Position numbers and translations under genes: made by a program. Positions 35,838 through 44,356 of a DNA stretch of 64,000 nt are shown here, one piece after another (positions within the stretch are counted from its first letter, which is position 1; every line of letters begins with the position of its first letter). Below the pieces are notes generated by a model that searched no databases, was not told the origin of the DNA, and saw only the letters and a list, made by a program, of their open reading frames with translations. This DNA comes from Bacteroidota bacterium (lineage in GTDB: Bacteria > Bacteroidota > Bacteroidia > B-17B0 > Aurantibacillaceae). The stretch spans positions 1 through 64,000 of the forward strand of contig JAIUNM010000020.1 of NCBI GenBank assembly GCA_020162035.1. The letters are read 5' to 3'.

Positions 35838-37133
35838 ATGACATTCGATCTTTTTATTACAGCTCTTCTTATTATTTTAAATGGTTTTTTTGTTGCTGCC
35901 GAATTTGCCCTAGTTAAAGTTAGAGCATCTCAATTAGATATAAAAGCACAAAAGGGAAGTAGTAGAGCAAAATTAGCAAAAACACTTATCGAAAAATTAG
36001 ACGCTTATTTATCAGCTACTCAATTGGGCATTACATTAGCCTCTTTAGCTATAGGTGCCGTTGGCGAAGAAGTTATATCTCAATTAGTTGAAAGTTTTTT
36101 TGTTAAAGTAGGTTGGACACCAAATGATATCGCAATACATAGCATTTCTTTACCAATTGCACTTGCTTTATTAACTATTTTGCATGTTACAATTGGTGAA
36201 CAAATTCCAAAAATGATTGGTATTAAGTATAGTATGCCCACAACTTTAGCTATTGCATGGCCAATGCGTATTTTTTATTTTATTTTTAGCCCTTTTATTT
36301 GGTTTTTAAACCAATCTTCTAATTTGGTATTAAGGTTAATAGGTATTAAGCAAGGAGGCGACGAAGATGTTCATACCGAAGAAGAATTACGTTTAATTTT
36401 AACCGAAAGCGAAGAGGGTGGAGCTATTAAACCAAGCGAAAATGAGTTAATACAAAACGTTTTTGATTTTGATGATCGAATTGTTAAACAAATTATGGTG
36501 CCGCAAAATAGGGTAGTGGCTTTAGATGTTGAATTGGGTAAAAATGAAATTACAAAAAAAATTATTGAAGAAGGTTTTAGTAGAATACCATTATTTTTAG
36601 GAGATATTGACCATGTAATTGGTATAGTTCATACAAAAGATTTGTTAAAAGCTTTAATTGAAAACAGATTTAAATCGCTTAAAGAAATTATGCGTCCAGC
36701 ACATTTTGTGCCCGAAAGCATGAAAATTAATGAACTTTTAAGAGAGTTTCAAAAAAACCATATTCAAATGGCAATTGTAACAAATGAGTTTGGTGCAACT
36801 GCAGGTATTATTACTATGGAAGATATTATTGAAGAATTGGTTGGCGAAATTCAAGATGAGCACGATGAAGAAAAACCAAATGTGGAGAAAAAAAGTGAAA
36901 CTGAATTTATTGTAAATGCACAAACTACAATTTCTGATTTAAACGAAAGTTTGCCAATTGCAATTCCCGAAAATCCTCATTACGAAACCGTTAGTGGTTA
37001 TATTAATTTTATTTTTGGCCGGATTCCTGCTGTAAACGATAAAAGATTTAAAGATGGTTACGAAATTATTATCTTAAAAAGAAGCAGGCAAAGTGTAGAT
37101 TCTGTTAAATTTAAAGTTTCAGAAATTAATTAA
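35838..37133 (+). CDS. CorC/HlyC-family protein (DUF21-CBS-CorC)
   Basis: 431 residues: DUF21 membrane domain (about 1-190, opening with FDLFITALLIILNGFFVAAEFALVK, here split by the usual helix breaks), a CBS pair (about 205-330, with IVKQIMVPQNRV and ATAGIITMEDIIEELVGEI) and a C-terminal CorC_HlyC domain. The family is linked to magnesium/cobalt efflux or regulation at the inner membrane. It heads an operon with a methyltransferase, an aminotransferase and a spermidine-synthase-like protein. Confidence 0.93.
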   Translation: MTFDLFITALLIILNGFFVAAEFALVKVRASQLDIKAQKGSSRAKLAKTLIEKLDAYLSATQLGITLASLAIGAVGEEVISQLVESFFVKVGWTPNDIAIHSISLPIALALLTILHVTIGEQIPKMIGIKYSMPTTLAIAWPMRIFYFIFSPFIWFLNQSSNLVLRLIGIKQGGDEDVHTEEELRLILTESEEGGAIKPSENELIQNVFDFDDRIVKQIMVPQNRVVALDVELGKNEITKKIIEEGFSRIPLFLGDIDHVIGIVHTKDLLKALIENRFKSLKEIMRPAHFVPESMKINELLREFQKNHIQMAIVTNEFGATAGIITMEDIIEELVGEIQDEHDEEKPNVEKKSETEFIVNAQTTISDLNESLPIAIPENPHYETVSGYINFIFGRIPAVNDKRFKDGYEIIILKRSRQSVDSVKFKVSEIN

Positions 37134-37134
37134 A

Positions 37135-37728
37135 ATGGAATTTTTAAGCGAACAATATTGGAACAACCGTTACCTTACTAATAATTTTGGTTGGGATATT
37201 GGACAAATAAGTACACCTTTTAAATTTTATTTTGAAAGCTTAACAAATAAAAATTTACGTATTTTAATTCCAGGTGCAGGCAATTCGTACGAAGCCGAAT
37301 GGTTAATGAATGCAGGATTTAAAAATACTTTTGTTTGCGATTTAGCAAAAGAACCGTTAAGTAACTTAAAATCAAGATGTTTAATATTTCCAGATAATCA
37401 ATTACTTCATTCAAATTTTTTCGATTTAAATATTGAACCCTTTGATTTAATAATTGAACAAACTTTTTTTTGTGCCTTAAATCCAATGTTACGTCAAAAT
37501 TATTTTAATAAAATGCAAAGTTTATTAAAATTAAACGGGCAACTAGTAGGATTACTTTTTAATACTGTTTTTGATTCAGAAAAAAATGGGCCACCCTATG
37601 GTGGAAATTTAAACGAATATTTAAATTATATTAAAAACACAACTTTAAAAGTAATTAAAATGGAACCTTGTTATAATTCTATAGAACCTCGAGCTAATCG
37701 CGAATTATTTTTTATTTTACAAAACTAA
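37135..37728 (+). CDS. SAM-dependent methyltransferase, TPMT-like
   Basis: 197 residues. WNNRYLTNNFGWDIG at the N-terminus is the substrate-side signature of thiopurine/thiol methyltransferases; LIPGAGNSYEAEWL is the SAM-binding glycine motif; and EQTFFCALNP follows. The substrate is probably a thiol or another small nucleophile. It starts one base after the CorC-like stop codon. Confidence 0.88.
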   Translation: MEFLSEQYWNNRYLTNNFGWDIGQISTPFKFYFESLTNKNLRILIPGAGNSYEAEWLMNAGFKNTFVCDLAKEPLSNLKSRCLIFPDNQLLHSNFFDLNIEPFDLIIEQTFFCALNPMLRQNYFNKMQSLLKLNGQLVGLLFNTVFDSEKNGPPYGGNLNEYLNYIKNTTLKVIKMEPCYNSIEPRANRELFFILQN

Positions 37729-37731
37729 AAA

Positions 37732-38931
37732 ATGAATCAAAGACAATTATTTTTACAACATGTTGCACAAACAAGTGACAACCCATTAATGGGGGTTGAT
37801 GTAAATATAGAAAGCGCAAATGGGGCAACTTTAACAGATGTAAATGGTAAAAAATACATTGATTTAATAAGTGGAATTTCAGTTAGTAATGTTGGTCATT
37901 GTCATCCAAAAGTTGTAAAAGCAATAAACGAACAAACTCAAAAATTTATGCACTTAATGGTGTATGGCGAGTTTAATCAAAGTCCGCAAGTTAAATACGC
38001 AACAACATTATTACCTCTTTTACCAAAAAATTTAAATAGCATTTATTACACAACTGGCGGTAGCGAAAGTATAGAAGGTGCAATGAAATTAGCCAAACGT
38101 GTTACAGGTAAAAGCGAAATTATTTCTTTTAAAAATTCCTATCATGGTTCAACACAAGGTGCATTAAGCATAATGGGCGATGAATATTTTAAAAACGCAT
38201 ACCGACCATTATTACCAAACACTAAACAGTTAAATTTCAACAATTTAATTGAGTTGAATGAAATTTCAGATAAAACTGCAGCTGTAGTTATAGAACTTGT
38301 ACAAGCCGAAAGTGGAATTACACCAGCAAATTATAAATTTATTGAGCAGTTAAAAAACAAATGCACTCAACACAATGCGCTATTAATTATAGACGAAATA
38401 CAAACAGGATTTGGAAGAACTGGAACTTTATTTGCATTTGAAAAATATAATGTTGTGCCAGATATTTTATGTATTGCTAAAGGCATGGGAGGTGGTTTAC
38501 CAATAGGCGCGTTTATTGCAAATAAAACTCATATGGATTGCTTTACAAACCAACCTGTATTAGGACACATAAATACTTTTGGCGGAAATGCTGTATGTTT
38601 AGCAGCCGCTCAAGCTTGTTTAGAGATTATTATTGATGAACAATTGGTAGCTAATTCAATAAAAATTGAGAAAATTATTAGTGATAAATTTTCAAACATT
38701 AATTCTTTAAAATGTACAGTTGTTGGTGCATTTGCAGCATTAGAATTTAAGACTCAACTAATTAATTTTGAGGTTATTAAACAATGTTTATTAAATGGAA
38801 TTATAACTGATTGGTTTTTGTTTAACGATAAAGCTTTGCGTATTTGTCCGCCGTTAAATATTAATGAAATAGAACTTAAAAACACACTCGAAAAATTAGC
38901 TGATATAATATCTCAAGTTAAAACAAATTAA
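37732..38931 (+). CDS. Class III aminotransferase (PLP)
   Basis: 399 residues of the acetylornithine/4-aminobutyrate type. YTTGGSESIEGAMKLA binds the PLP phosphate, IDEIQTGFGRTG holds the ring-contacting Asp, and the Schiff-base Lys is in CIAKGMGGGLPIGAF. The substrate is not fixed by the sequence; the following polyamine-synthase-like gene suggests, but does not prove, a diamine or ornithine-type substrate. It begins three bases after the methyltransferase, and its stop codon lies in the ATTAA start of the next gene. Confidence 0.92.
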   Translation: MNQRQLFLQHVAQTSDNPLMGVDVNIESANGATLTDVNGKKYIDLISGISVSNVGHCHPKVVKAINEQTQKFMHLMVYGEFNQSPQVKYATTLLPLLPKNLNSIYYTTGGSESIEGAMKLAKRVTGKSEIISFKNSYHGSTQGALSIMGDEYFKNAYRPLLPNTKQLNFNNLIELNEISDKTAAVVIELVQAESGITPANYKFIEQLKNKCTQHNALLIIDEIQTGFGRTGTLFAFEKYNVVPDILCIAKGMGGGLPIGAFIANKTHMDCFTNQPVLGHINTFGGNAVCLAAAQACLEIIIDEQLVANSIKIEKIISDKFSNINSLKCTVVGAFAALEFKTQLINFEVIKQCLLNGIITDWFLFNDKALRICPPLNINEIELKNTLEKLADIISQVKTN

Positions 38932-40342
38932 ATCTAACCTTAAATATTTACCTTTAGTATTTGTAGAAGGTGCTGTAGTAATGGCTATAGAATTGTGTGG
39001 CGCACGTTTACTTTCGCCAATTTACGGAACTAGTTTATATGTTTGGAGTAGTGTTTTAGCCTTAACATTGGCTGGTTTAGCAACCGGATATTTTTTTGGG
39101 GCCTTTTTAAGCTTAAAAGAAAATACTAAAAAAGTATTACAAAATGTAATTGCTTTAGCATGTATTTGTATTGCATTAATCCCTTTTTTAGCCCATTATA
39201 TTATACCTCGCATATCTTATCTTAACTTTAATTTTGCTGTTATATTAAGTACGGCTTTACTAATTTTTTTACCATTAGCTTGTTTAGGTTGTACATCTCC
39301 ATTATTTATAAAAATAATTTCAAACAATGTAAATGCAGGTAAGTATAGCGGAACAGTTTATGGAGTAAGCACTTTAGGAGGCATCTTATCAACCTTTATT
39401 TCTGGTTTTTTTATTATTCCTAATTTCGGGTTTAATGTAACAATTATTTCATTTTCTTTATTTCTTTATTTTGTTACAATACTAACTCTAAAACAAATAA
39501 ATTGGTTTTTGTTGTTAGTGTTTGTTTTTGCAATTTATATTTCAGTATTTATTTCAAACAAAAACTCTAATTTATTGTTTTCTAAAAATGGCTTAAACGG
39601 AACTGTTAATGTTGCCGAATATCAAGTATCTAATCAAACTATTAGATTGTTGAGTATAAATAATATAATTCAAACAGAATATAATTTAACAACCAAAACT
39701 AGTTCAAGTAATTATTTAAAGTTAATTGAAAATGAGGTAGAAGAAGATAGTTTAAAAGGAAAAGTTCTTATACTTGGACTTGGAGGTGGAATTTTAAGTA
39801 ACATACTAATTAATAAAGGTTACGAAGTAAAAGCAATAGAATTTGATAAAACGATAATTGATTGTGCTAAAAATTACTTTAATTTAAATTCGAAAACAGT
39901 TGTTATTGAAGACGATGCAAGAAATTACATTAATAAATGTGATGAAAAATTTCAATACATAATTTTTGATTTATTTAAATCTGAAGAATGTCCATCTCAC
40001 GTTGTAACCATTGAAAGTTTAAATAAAATTAAAAACATAATTAATCCAAACGGTAAAGTATTTGTTAATTGGCACGGTTATTATAAAAATGAAATAGGAA
40101 AGGGAACCCTAACCTTAATAAATACATTTAAAGCAGCAGGTTTTGATGTTAATCTAAAAAGTACAAGTTTAAATGAAGCACATAGTAATTTAGTTTTTAA
40201 ATGTAATTTAAACGATAAAATAAAAGCTAATCCTTATTTTGAAATTAATTCAGATAACTTTCAGATACTCGAAAAACAAAATGCATTAGCTAGTTTGCAG
40301 TGGCGAAAAAATTATTTAAACTATTATCAATCAAATAAATAG
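38927..40342 (+). CDS. Membrane protein with spermidine-synthase-like domain, probable ATT start
   Basis: 471 residues from ATT at 38927. Six to seven membrane helices (to about residue 210) precede a SAM-dependent aminopropyltransferase-like domain (about 260-460, with LILGLGGGILSN and EDDARNYIN). The first ATG (38981) falls inside the first helix and would cut the family hallmark EGAVVMAIELCGARLLSP in half. Upstream, the frame is open to a TAA at 38906 with no ATG, GTG or TTG. ATT at 38927 gives a natural N-terminus, MKSNLKYLPLVFVEGAVV. It lies in ATTAA, sharing a T with the aminotransferase stop codon. Whether it makes a polyamine is unknown. Confidence 0.85.
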   Translation: MKSNLKYLPLVFVEGAVVMAIELCGARLLSPIYGTSLYVWSSVLALTLAGLATGYFFGAFLSLKENTKKVLQNVIALACICIALIPFLAHYIIPRISYLNFNFAVILSTALLIFLPLACLGCTSPLFIKIISNNVNAGKYSGTVYGVSTLGGILSTFISGFFIIPNFGFNVTIISFSLFLYFVTILTLKQINWFLLLVFVFAIYISVFISNKNSNLLFSKNGLNGTVNVAEYQVSNQTIRLLSINNIIQTEYNLTTKTSSSNYLKLIENEVEEDSLKGKVLILGLGGGILSNILINKGYEVKAIEFDKTIIDCAKNYFNLNSKTVVIEDDARNYINKCDEKFQYIIFDLFKSEECPSHVVTIESLNKIKNIINPNGKVFVNWHGYYKNEIGKGTLTLINTFKAAGFDVNLKSTSLNEAHSNLVFKCNLNDKIKANPYFEINSDNFQILEKQNALASLQWRKNYLNYYQSNK

Positions 40343-40345
40343 TTA

Positions 40346-42292
40346 TTAATCAGTTCCAAAACTTATTGCAATTATTTGAATTTTACGTTCCATTGCAGCA
40401 AAAGGGCTATAAACACTATTTCGTTTATCTTTTAAATCATCACTTACTTTACTTGCAACAAGTTCGCCAATATCTACATCTTCAAATGTTATTTTGCCTT
40501 CGCCTGGGGTTTGGTTGTTAATGTACTTTTTAAACCAGCCATTTTTATATTCGGTAAAATAATTTCGTAAACTACTAATTCTTCGTTTTGCAAGGTTAAT
40601 ATTATAATCTGTACTGGCTAACGGGCTGCAATAACCTTTTAGTGTAATTTTTACTGTTTCGTTTTTTAATAAAACATTTTCAAGTAACTCACTAAATTTA
40701 GTAAGTGCGTTCATTCCTGCATCAACACTATCTGTAAAAAAATCAGTTAAATGCTCTAATGCTTTTTCTTTTAGCTCAGGTGTTAAACCTGCAGGGTAAT
40801 ATTTTTCGTAATCAGGCACTAACTTTTTGTAATCAATATAAGTTGTTTGATAATTTTTTGATGTAACTATTAACTTTGTTTTGGGTTCTGGTTCATCGTT
40901 ATGAAAATATAAAGTTAAAGGCACTAAAAGTTTTAATTCTGTTTTTTTAACCAAAAGCGTATCAACAGGTTTTGGTGGCTGGGTTAGTGGATCAATATCA
41001 AATCTATAAATATCATTACAACAATTTAATTTATGTTCAAAATAAGAACCAATACGGTTACTGCTTATGTAGGCTCGGTTTTTAGCTTTATTTACTGAAT
41101 AATAAATATCGTTATAACTACTATTTATGGGATAACCAACGTTTTCTGGTAATGTAAATATACTATCGTTATAAGTTGATTTAAAAATATCATAACCACC
41201 TAAACCTTTGTGATAAGTGCTACTAAAAAACAATTGCTTTCTTTCTGTAACATACCAAGGTGTAATTTCATCATCAGGTGTATTTATTAAACTTCCTGTA
41301 TTTACCGGGTTTTCAAAGCTACCATCGGCATTTAAATAACTGTACCAAATATCTAAATTTCCTTGTCCGCCTGGGCGGTTACTTGCAAAAAATAAAGTAG
41401 TTTTATTATTAAACTCAGCAAAACTGGGTTGTGTAGTATTGTAACCTTTTAAATTAATTGGGTTAGGAAGCGGTTTTAATTCTGTCCACTTACCATTAAT
41501 GTTACTAGATTCGAACAATTCGCAAGTAAATTCACTTTCGTTTTTTGATTTACATCTCGATACAATCATTTTTTTATAATCATTAGTAAAACAAGTGTTA
41601 GCATTATGTAAATAAGTAGAATTTATATTGGTATCTAACAATTGAGGCTTTTGCCATTTTGTGTTTTTAATTTCACTAGTGTAAATTTTATTAAATGCTA
41701 CTTCATTAGCATCTTTACTATTTTTAACTCTTAACGATGAAAAATAAAGTGTGCTATCCATTTCAAAAGCTGCATACTCACTAACTTTACTGTTAATGTT
41801 TGTATCTAAATGTTCGGGCTTAGGAATTACTGGCATTTTAATTGCTAAAGGCGCCCAATTACAAGCCTCTAATTCAATTGAGCATTTTTTCAAATAATAA
41901 TCTATATTAATTTTAATTTTCTTTTTTTTAGTTTTACTAAACTTTGTAAATTGTTTTTTTGCGTCTTTATAATTTCCTTGTTGCTTGTATAGTTGCCCTA
42001 ACCAGTAATAACAAAGTGGATATTTATATTTCTCATCGTTAGAAATTACTTTAAGATATAATCTTATAGCAATATCATTATCAAAATTTAAGCGGCTAGC
42101 TTCGGCAAACTGGTATTGTAAATTAATATCGCTACTATCTCTTGCATATAATCTACTATAGTATTGGGCTGCACCAAACCAATCTTTTTCGGCAAATGCT
42201 TGGTCGCCATAAACTTTTAATTTACGGTTGCTTTGCGCGTAATAACTAGTAAAAGTTAACAAAATAATTATGTAAGTAATTGTTTTTTTCAA
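40346..42292 (-). CDS. OmpA-family protein with TPR and PD40 repeats (PorE-like)
   Basis: 648 residues. Signal peptide to YYAQ, TPR region (about 20-140), a beta-propeller of PD40-type repeats (about 160-420), a linker, and an OmpA-like peptidoglycan-binding domain at the C-terminus (about 525-645, with ITLKGYCSP and NLAKRRISSLRNY). The start is TTG at 42292 or the ATT one codon upstream (42295); no ATG lies close by. It sits 10 bases after the PorP/SprF-like gene and should tie that outer-membrane protein to the cell wall. This copy has no T9SS cargo gene next to it. Confidence 0.85.
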   Translation of the reverse strand: MKKTITYIIILLTFTSYYAQSNRKLKVYGDQAFAEKDWFGAAQYYSRLYARDSSDINLQYQFAEASRLNFDNDIAIRLYLKVISNDEKYKYPLCYYWLGQLYKQQGNYKDAKKQFTKFSKTKKKKIKINIDYYLKKCSIELEACNWAPLAIKMPVIPKPEHLDTNINSKVSEYAAFEMDSTLYFSSLRVKNSKDANEVAFNKIYTSEIKNTKWQKPQLLDTNINSTYLHNANTCFTNDYKKMIVSRCKSKNESEFTCELFESSNINGKWTELKPLPNPINLKGYNTTQPSFAEFNNKTTLFFASNRPGGQGNLDIWYSYLNADGSFENPVNTGSLINTPDDEITPWYVTERKQLFFSSTYHKGLGGYDIFKSTYNDSIFTLPENVGYPINSSYNDIYYSVNKAKNRAYISSNRIGSYFEHKLNCCNDIYRFDIDPLTQPPKPVDTLLVKKTELKLLVPLTLYFHNDEPEPKTKLIVTSKNYQTTYIDYKKLVPDYEKYYPAGLTPELKEKALEHLTDFFTDSVDAGMNALTKFSELLENVLLKNETVKITLKGYCSPLASTDYNINLAKRRISSLRNYFTEYKNGWFKKYINNQTPGEGKITFEDVDIGELVASKVSDDLKDKRNSVYSPFAAMERKIQIIAISFGTD

Positions 42293-42301
42293 AATAGGAT
42301 G

Positions 42302-43312
42302 TTACATAAAAACAGGGCAAGCTCTTTTTTTAGCAGTATAACTGCGTTTGGTTTGTATAATATAATTAATAAACAATTCAAAAGCACCACGACGATTAGT
42401 AGCCGCAATAAATTTACTTGTATTAATATCATAAGCTATTCCACTTTGCATTGTTTTAAAATGATAACCAGCCCTTAAAACAAAAGCATCTCTAGCTCTT
42501 AAACTTAAACCGCCTAAAACCGCTTGATTTAAATCTTTATTAAAATAATATTTTAATGAGGCGTGTGGTATAATTTCGTAATATTTCCCTTGGTTGTTTA
42601 TAAGAGCTTCTGCAATTACATCAACTTTTAAACTTATTGGTGTAGTGTATTGTATATAATTACTTAATTTAAAATCGAGTTTACTTAAACGATTACCTTG
42701 GTATGTTATAACAGGATTAGTTAAATGATGTAAACCCAAACCATACATAAATTTATGCTTTGAATTTAAAATGTATTGTAAGCCAGCGCCAACATTAAAA
42801 TCAACAAACGTATAATTGGTATAATTAAAACGCTCGCCAGTAGCAATATTTTTATTGTAATTAGCGCCATCAAATTGATTATCAAAAGTCATTTTACTAT
42901 AATCAAAACCAACCTGGCAAATTCCAAAATTTAACCCTGTGGATAATAATAATGTACTATCTGCTTTTAATGGTATAATGTAAGAGCCACTAAAATAAAA
43001 TTGGTTTGTACCATAATTAGCATCGCCAGCTTTATCGTTATTAAATGTAATGCCTACACCAATCATTTCTTTTTTATTTACAAAAGGTTTAATACGCATT
43101 TCGCCACCCATACTAAAAGTAGAGTATGGTACTGGAACACTCGACCATTGACTTCGATAAATAGCATTTACGCGATAATCTCCATTAAAAAAACCTGTAA
43201 ATGCAGGCGATTGATTAAGTAAACTACCATTAAATTGAGAAAAATGGATATCTTGAGCCTTATAAACTAAGGGAAGTATAAAAAAACATAGATATTTAAG
43301 GTTTTTTAGAAT
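42302..43312 (-). CDS. PorP/SprF-family outer-membrane protein, ATT start
   Basis: 336 residues from ATT at 43312. The family opening is clear: a signal peptide (MLKNLKYLCFFILPLVYKAQ), then DIHFSQFNGSLLNQSP, GDYRVNAIYRSQWSSV and PYSTFSMGGE. These residues lie upstream of the first ATG (43111), which would remove 67 residues including the signal peptide. Between the TAA at 43316-43318 and the signal peptide the only codon able to start translation is ATT. On the minus strand a TATATTTA box (43324-43317) lies four bases upstream. PorP/SprF proteins work with T9SS cargo at the outer membrane. The OmpA-type partner follows. Confidence 0.88.
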   Translation of the reverse strand: MLKNLKYLCFFILPLVYKAQDIHFSQFNGSLLNQSPAFTGFFNGDYRVNAIYRSQWSSVPVPYSTFSMGGEMRIKPFVNKKEMIGVGITFNNDKAGDANYGTNQFYFSGSYIIPLKADSTLLLSTGLNFGICQVGFDYSKMTFDNQFDGANYNKNIATGERFNYTNYTFVDFNVGAGLQYILNSKHKFMYGLGLHHLTNPVITYQGNRLSKLDFKLSNYIQYTTPISLKVDVIAEALINNQGKYYEIIPHASLKYYFNKDLNQAVLGGLSLRARDAFVLRAGYHFKTMQSGIAYDINTSKFIAATNRRGAFELFINYIIQTKRSYTAKKRACPVFM

Positions 43313-43396
43313 ACATTAAATATACAAAAAAGGTTTTATGTTAATAACTATGTAAATTATATTTATAAACGGTTTATTATAACTTTAATTTATTAA

Positions 43397-43404
43397 TATA
43401 TTTG
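43397..43404 (+). promoter_or_regulatory. -7 box of the 40-residue lipoprotein gene
   Basis: TATATTTG is a perfect TAnnTTTG, 18 bases before the ATG at 43423. Confidence 0.55.
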
Positions 43405-43422
43405 TTTATTAAAATTTAAAAA

Positions 43423-43545
43423 ATGAAAAAGTTATTTGGAGTAGTAGTATTATTTGCAATTGTTGCTGTATCATTTAGTAGCTGTAAAAGCCACGAAAAA
43501 TGTCCTTCTTATTCAAAAGCAGACTCTAAAATTGTAAAGTATTAA
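43423..43545 (+). CDS. Very small lipoprotein, 40 residues
   Basis: A Lys-rich start and hydrophobic stretch lead to the lipobox FSSC (Cys21), after which the mature lipoprotein is only 20 residues, with KSHEKCPSYSK. The gene is flanked by a perfect -7 box and a hairpin, so it is a complete unit despite its length. No function can be assigned. Confidence 0.7.
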   Translation: MKKLFGVVVLFAIVAVSFSSCKSHEKCPSYSKADSKIVKY

Positions 43546-43552
43546 TTTGTTT

Positions 43553-43572
43553 AGCGTAATGAATATTACGCT
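43553..43572 (+). terminator. Hairpin after the small lipoprotein gene
   Basis: AGCGTAAT, loop GAAT, ATTACGCT, seven bases after the stop codon. The T-run that follows is short (TTTAACTTT), so termination may be partial. Confidence 0.6.
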
Positions 43573-43640
43573 TTAACTTTACTATTTCTATTTAACATAA
43601 TGTTAATTATGTATTAGTTTTAATGTACTCTTAAAATCAT

Positions 43641-43648
43641 TAAATTTG
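43641..43648 (+). promoter_or_regulatory. -7 box of the OmpR-type regulator
   Basis: TAAATTTG is a perfect TAnnTTTG. Nine bases separate it from the GTG start at 43658, so the mRNA would have almost no leader. Confidence 0.55.
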
Positions 43649-43657
43649 AAAAAATAA

Positions 43658-44356
43658 GTGATTAAAAATAAAACCATATTAATTATTGAAGACGAAGCCA
43701 CACTAGCTGCAACGCTTGAACTAAACCTGCAATTAGATGGTTTTTATACTAAAATTGCAAACACTGGTAATAATGCAATTAAAGAATTTGAACAAAATAA
43801 AAATAATTTGAATTTAATTTTATTGGATATTATGCTGCCAGATGTTAATGGATTTGAATTATGCAAACAATTTAAACTAAAAAAACCAAATATTCCGGTA
43901 ATATTTTTAAGCGCTCGAAACCAAAGTATTGATAAAATTGAAGGGTTAAAATTAGGCGCAGATGATTATGTTACAAAACCATTTGAGTTGGAAGAACTTT
44001 TATTAAGAATTAATAATTTAATAAAACGAACAGAAAAAACAGTTATAAAAAACGCTTTTTATTTTGGAAATAACAGTATAAATTTCGATTCGTTTGAAAT
44101 AGAAACTTATACAGGTGAAAAGATACATTTATCAAAAAGAGAAATTGGTTTATTAAAAATTTTAACTTCTAAAATAAACAATGTAGTTTCTAGAGATGAA
44201 ATTATTGAACAACTTTGGCATAAAGATGAAAATCCATCAGGAAGAACAATAGATAATTACATTTTAAATTTTAGAAAATTGTTTGAACTTAATCCAAAAG
44301 AACCAAAATACTTTTTATCTATTAGAAGTGTTGGTTATATGTTTGAGTTAAATTAA
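43658..44356 (+). CDS. OmpR-family response regulator (orphan)
   Basis: 232 residues. Receiver domain (1-120): acidic pair in IIEDEA, phospho-acceptor Asp in LLLDIMLP, Thr/Ser switch LSAR, Lys in VTKPFE. Winged-helix DNA-binding domain (about 135-230) ending in IRSVGYMFE. The start is GTG. No histidine kinase is next to it: the downstream gene is convergent and its stop codon abuts this one. Its kinase must lie elsewhere. Confidence 0.93.
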   Translation: MIKNKTILIIEDEATLAATLELNLQLDGFYTKIANTGNNAIKEFEQNKNNLNLILLDIMLPDVNGFELCKQFKLKKPNIPVIFLSARNQSIDKIEGLKLGADDYVTKPFELEELLLRINNLIKRTEKTVIKNAFYFGNNSINFDSFEIETYTGEKIHLSKREIGLLKILTSKINNVVSRDEIIEQLWHKDENPSGRTIDNYILNFRKLFELNPKEPKYFLSIRSVGYMFELN

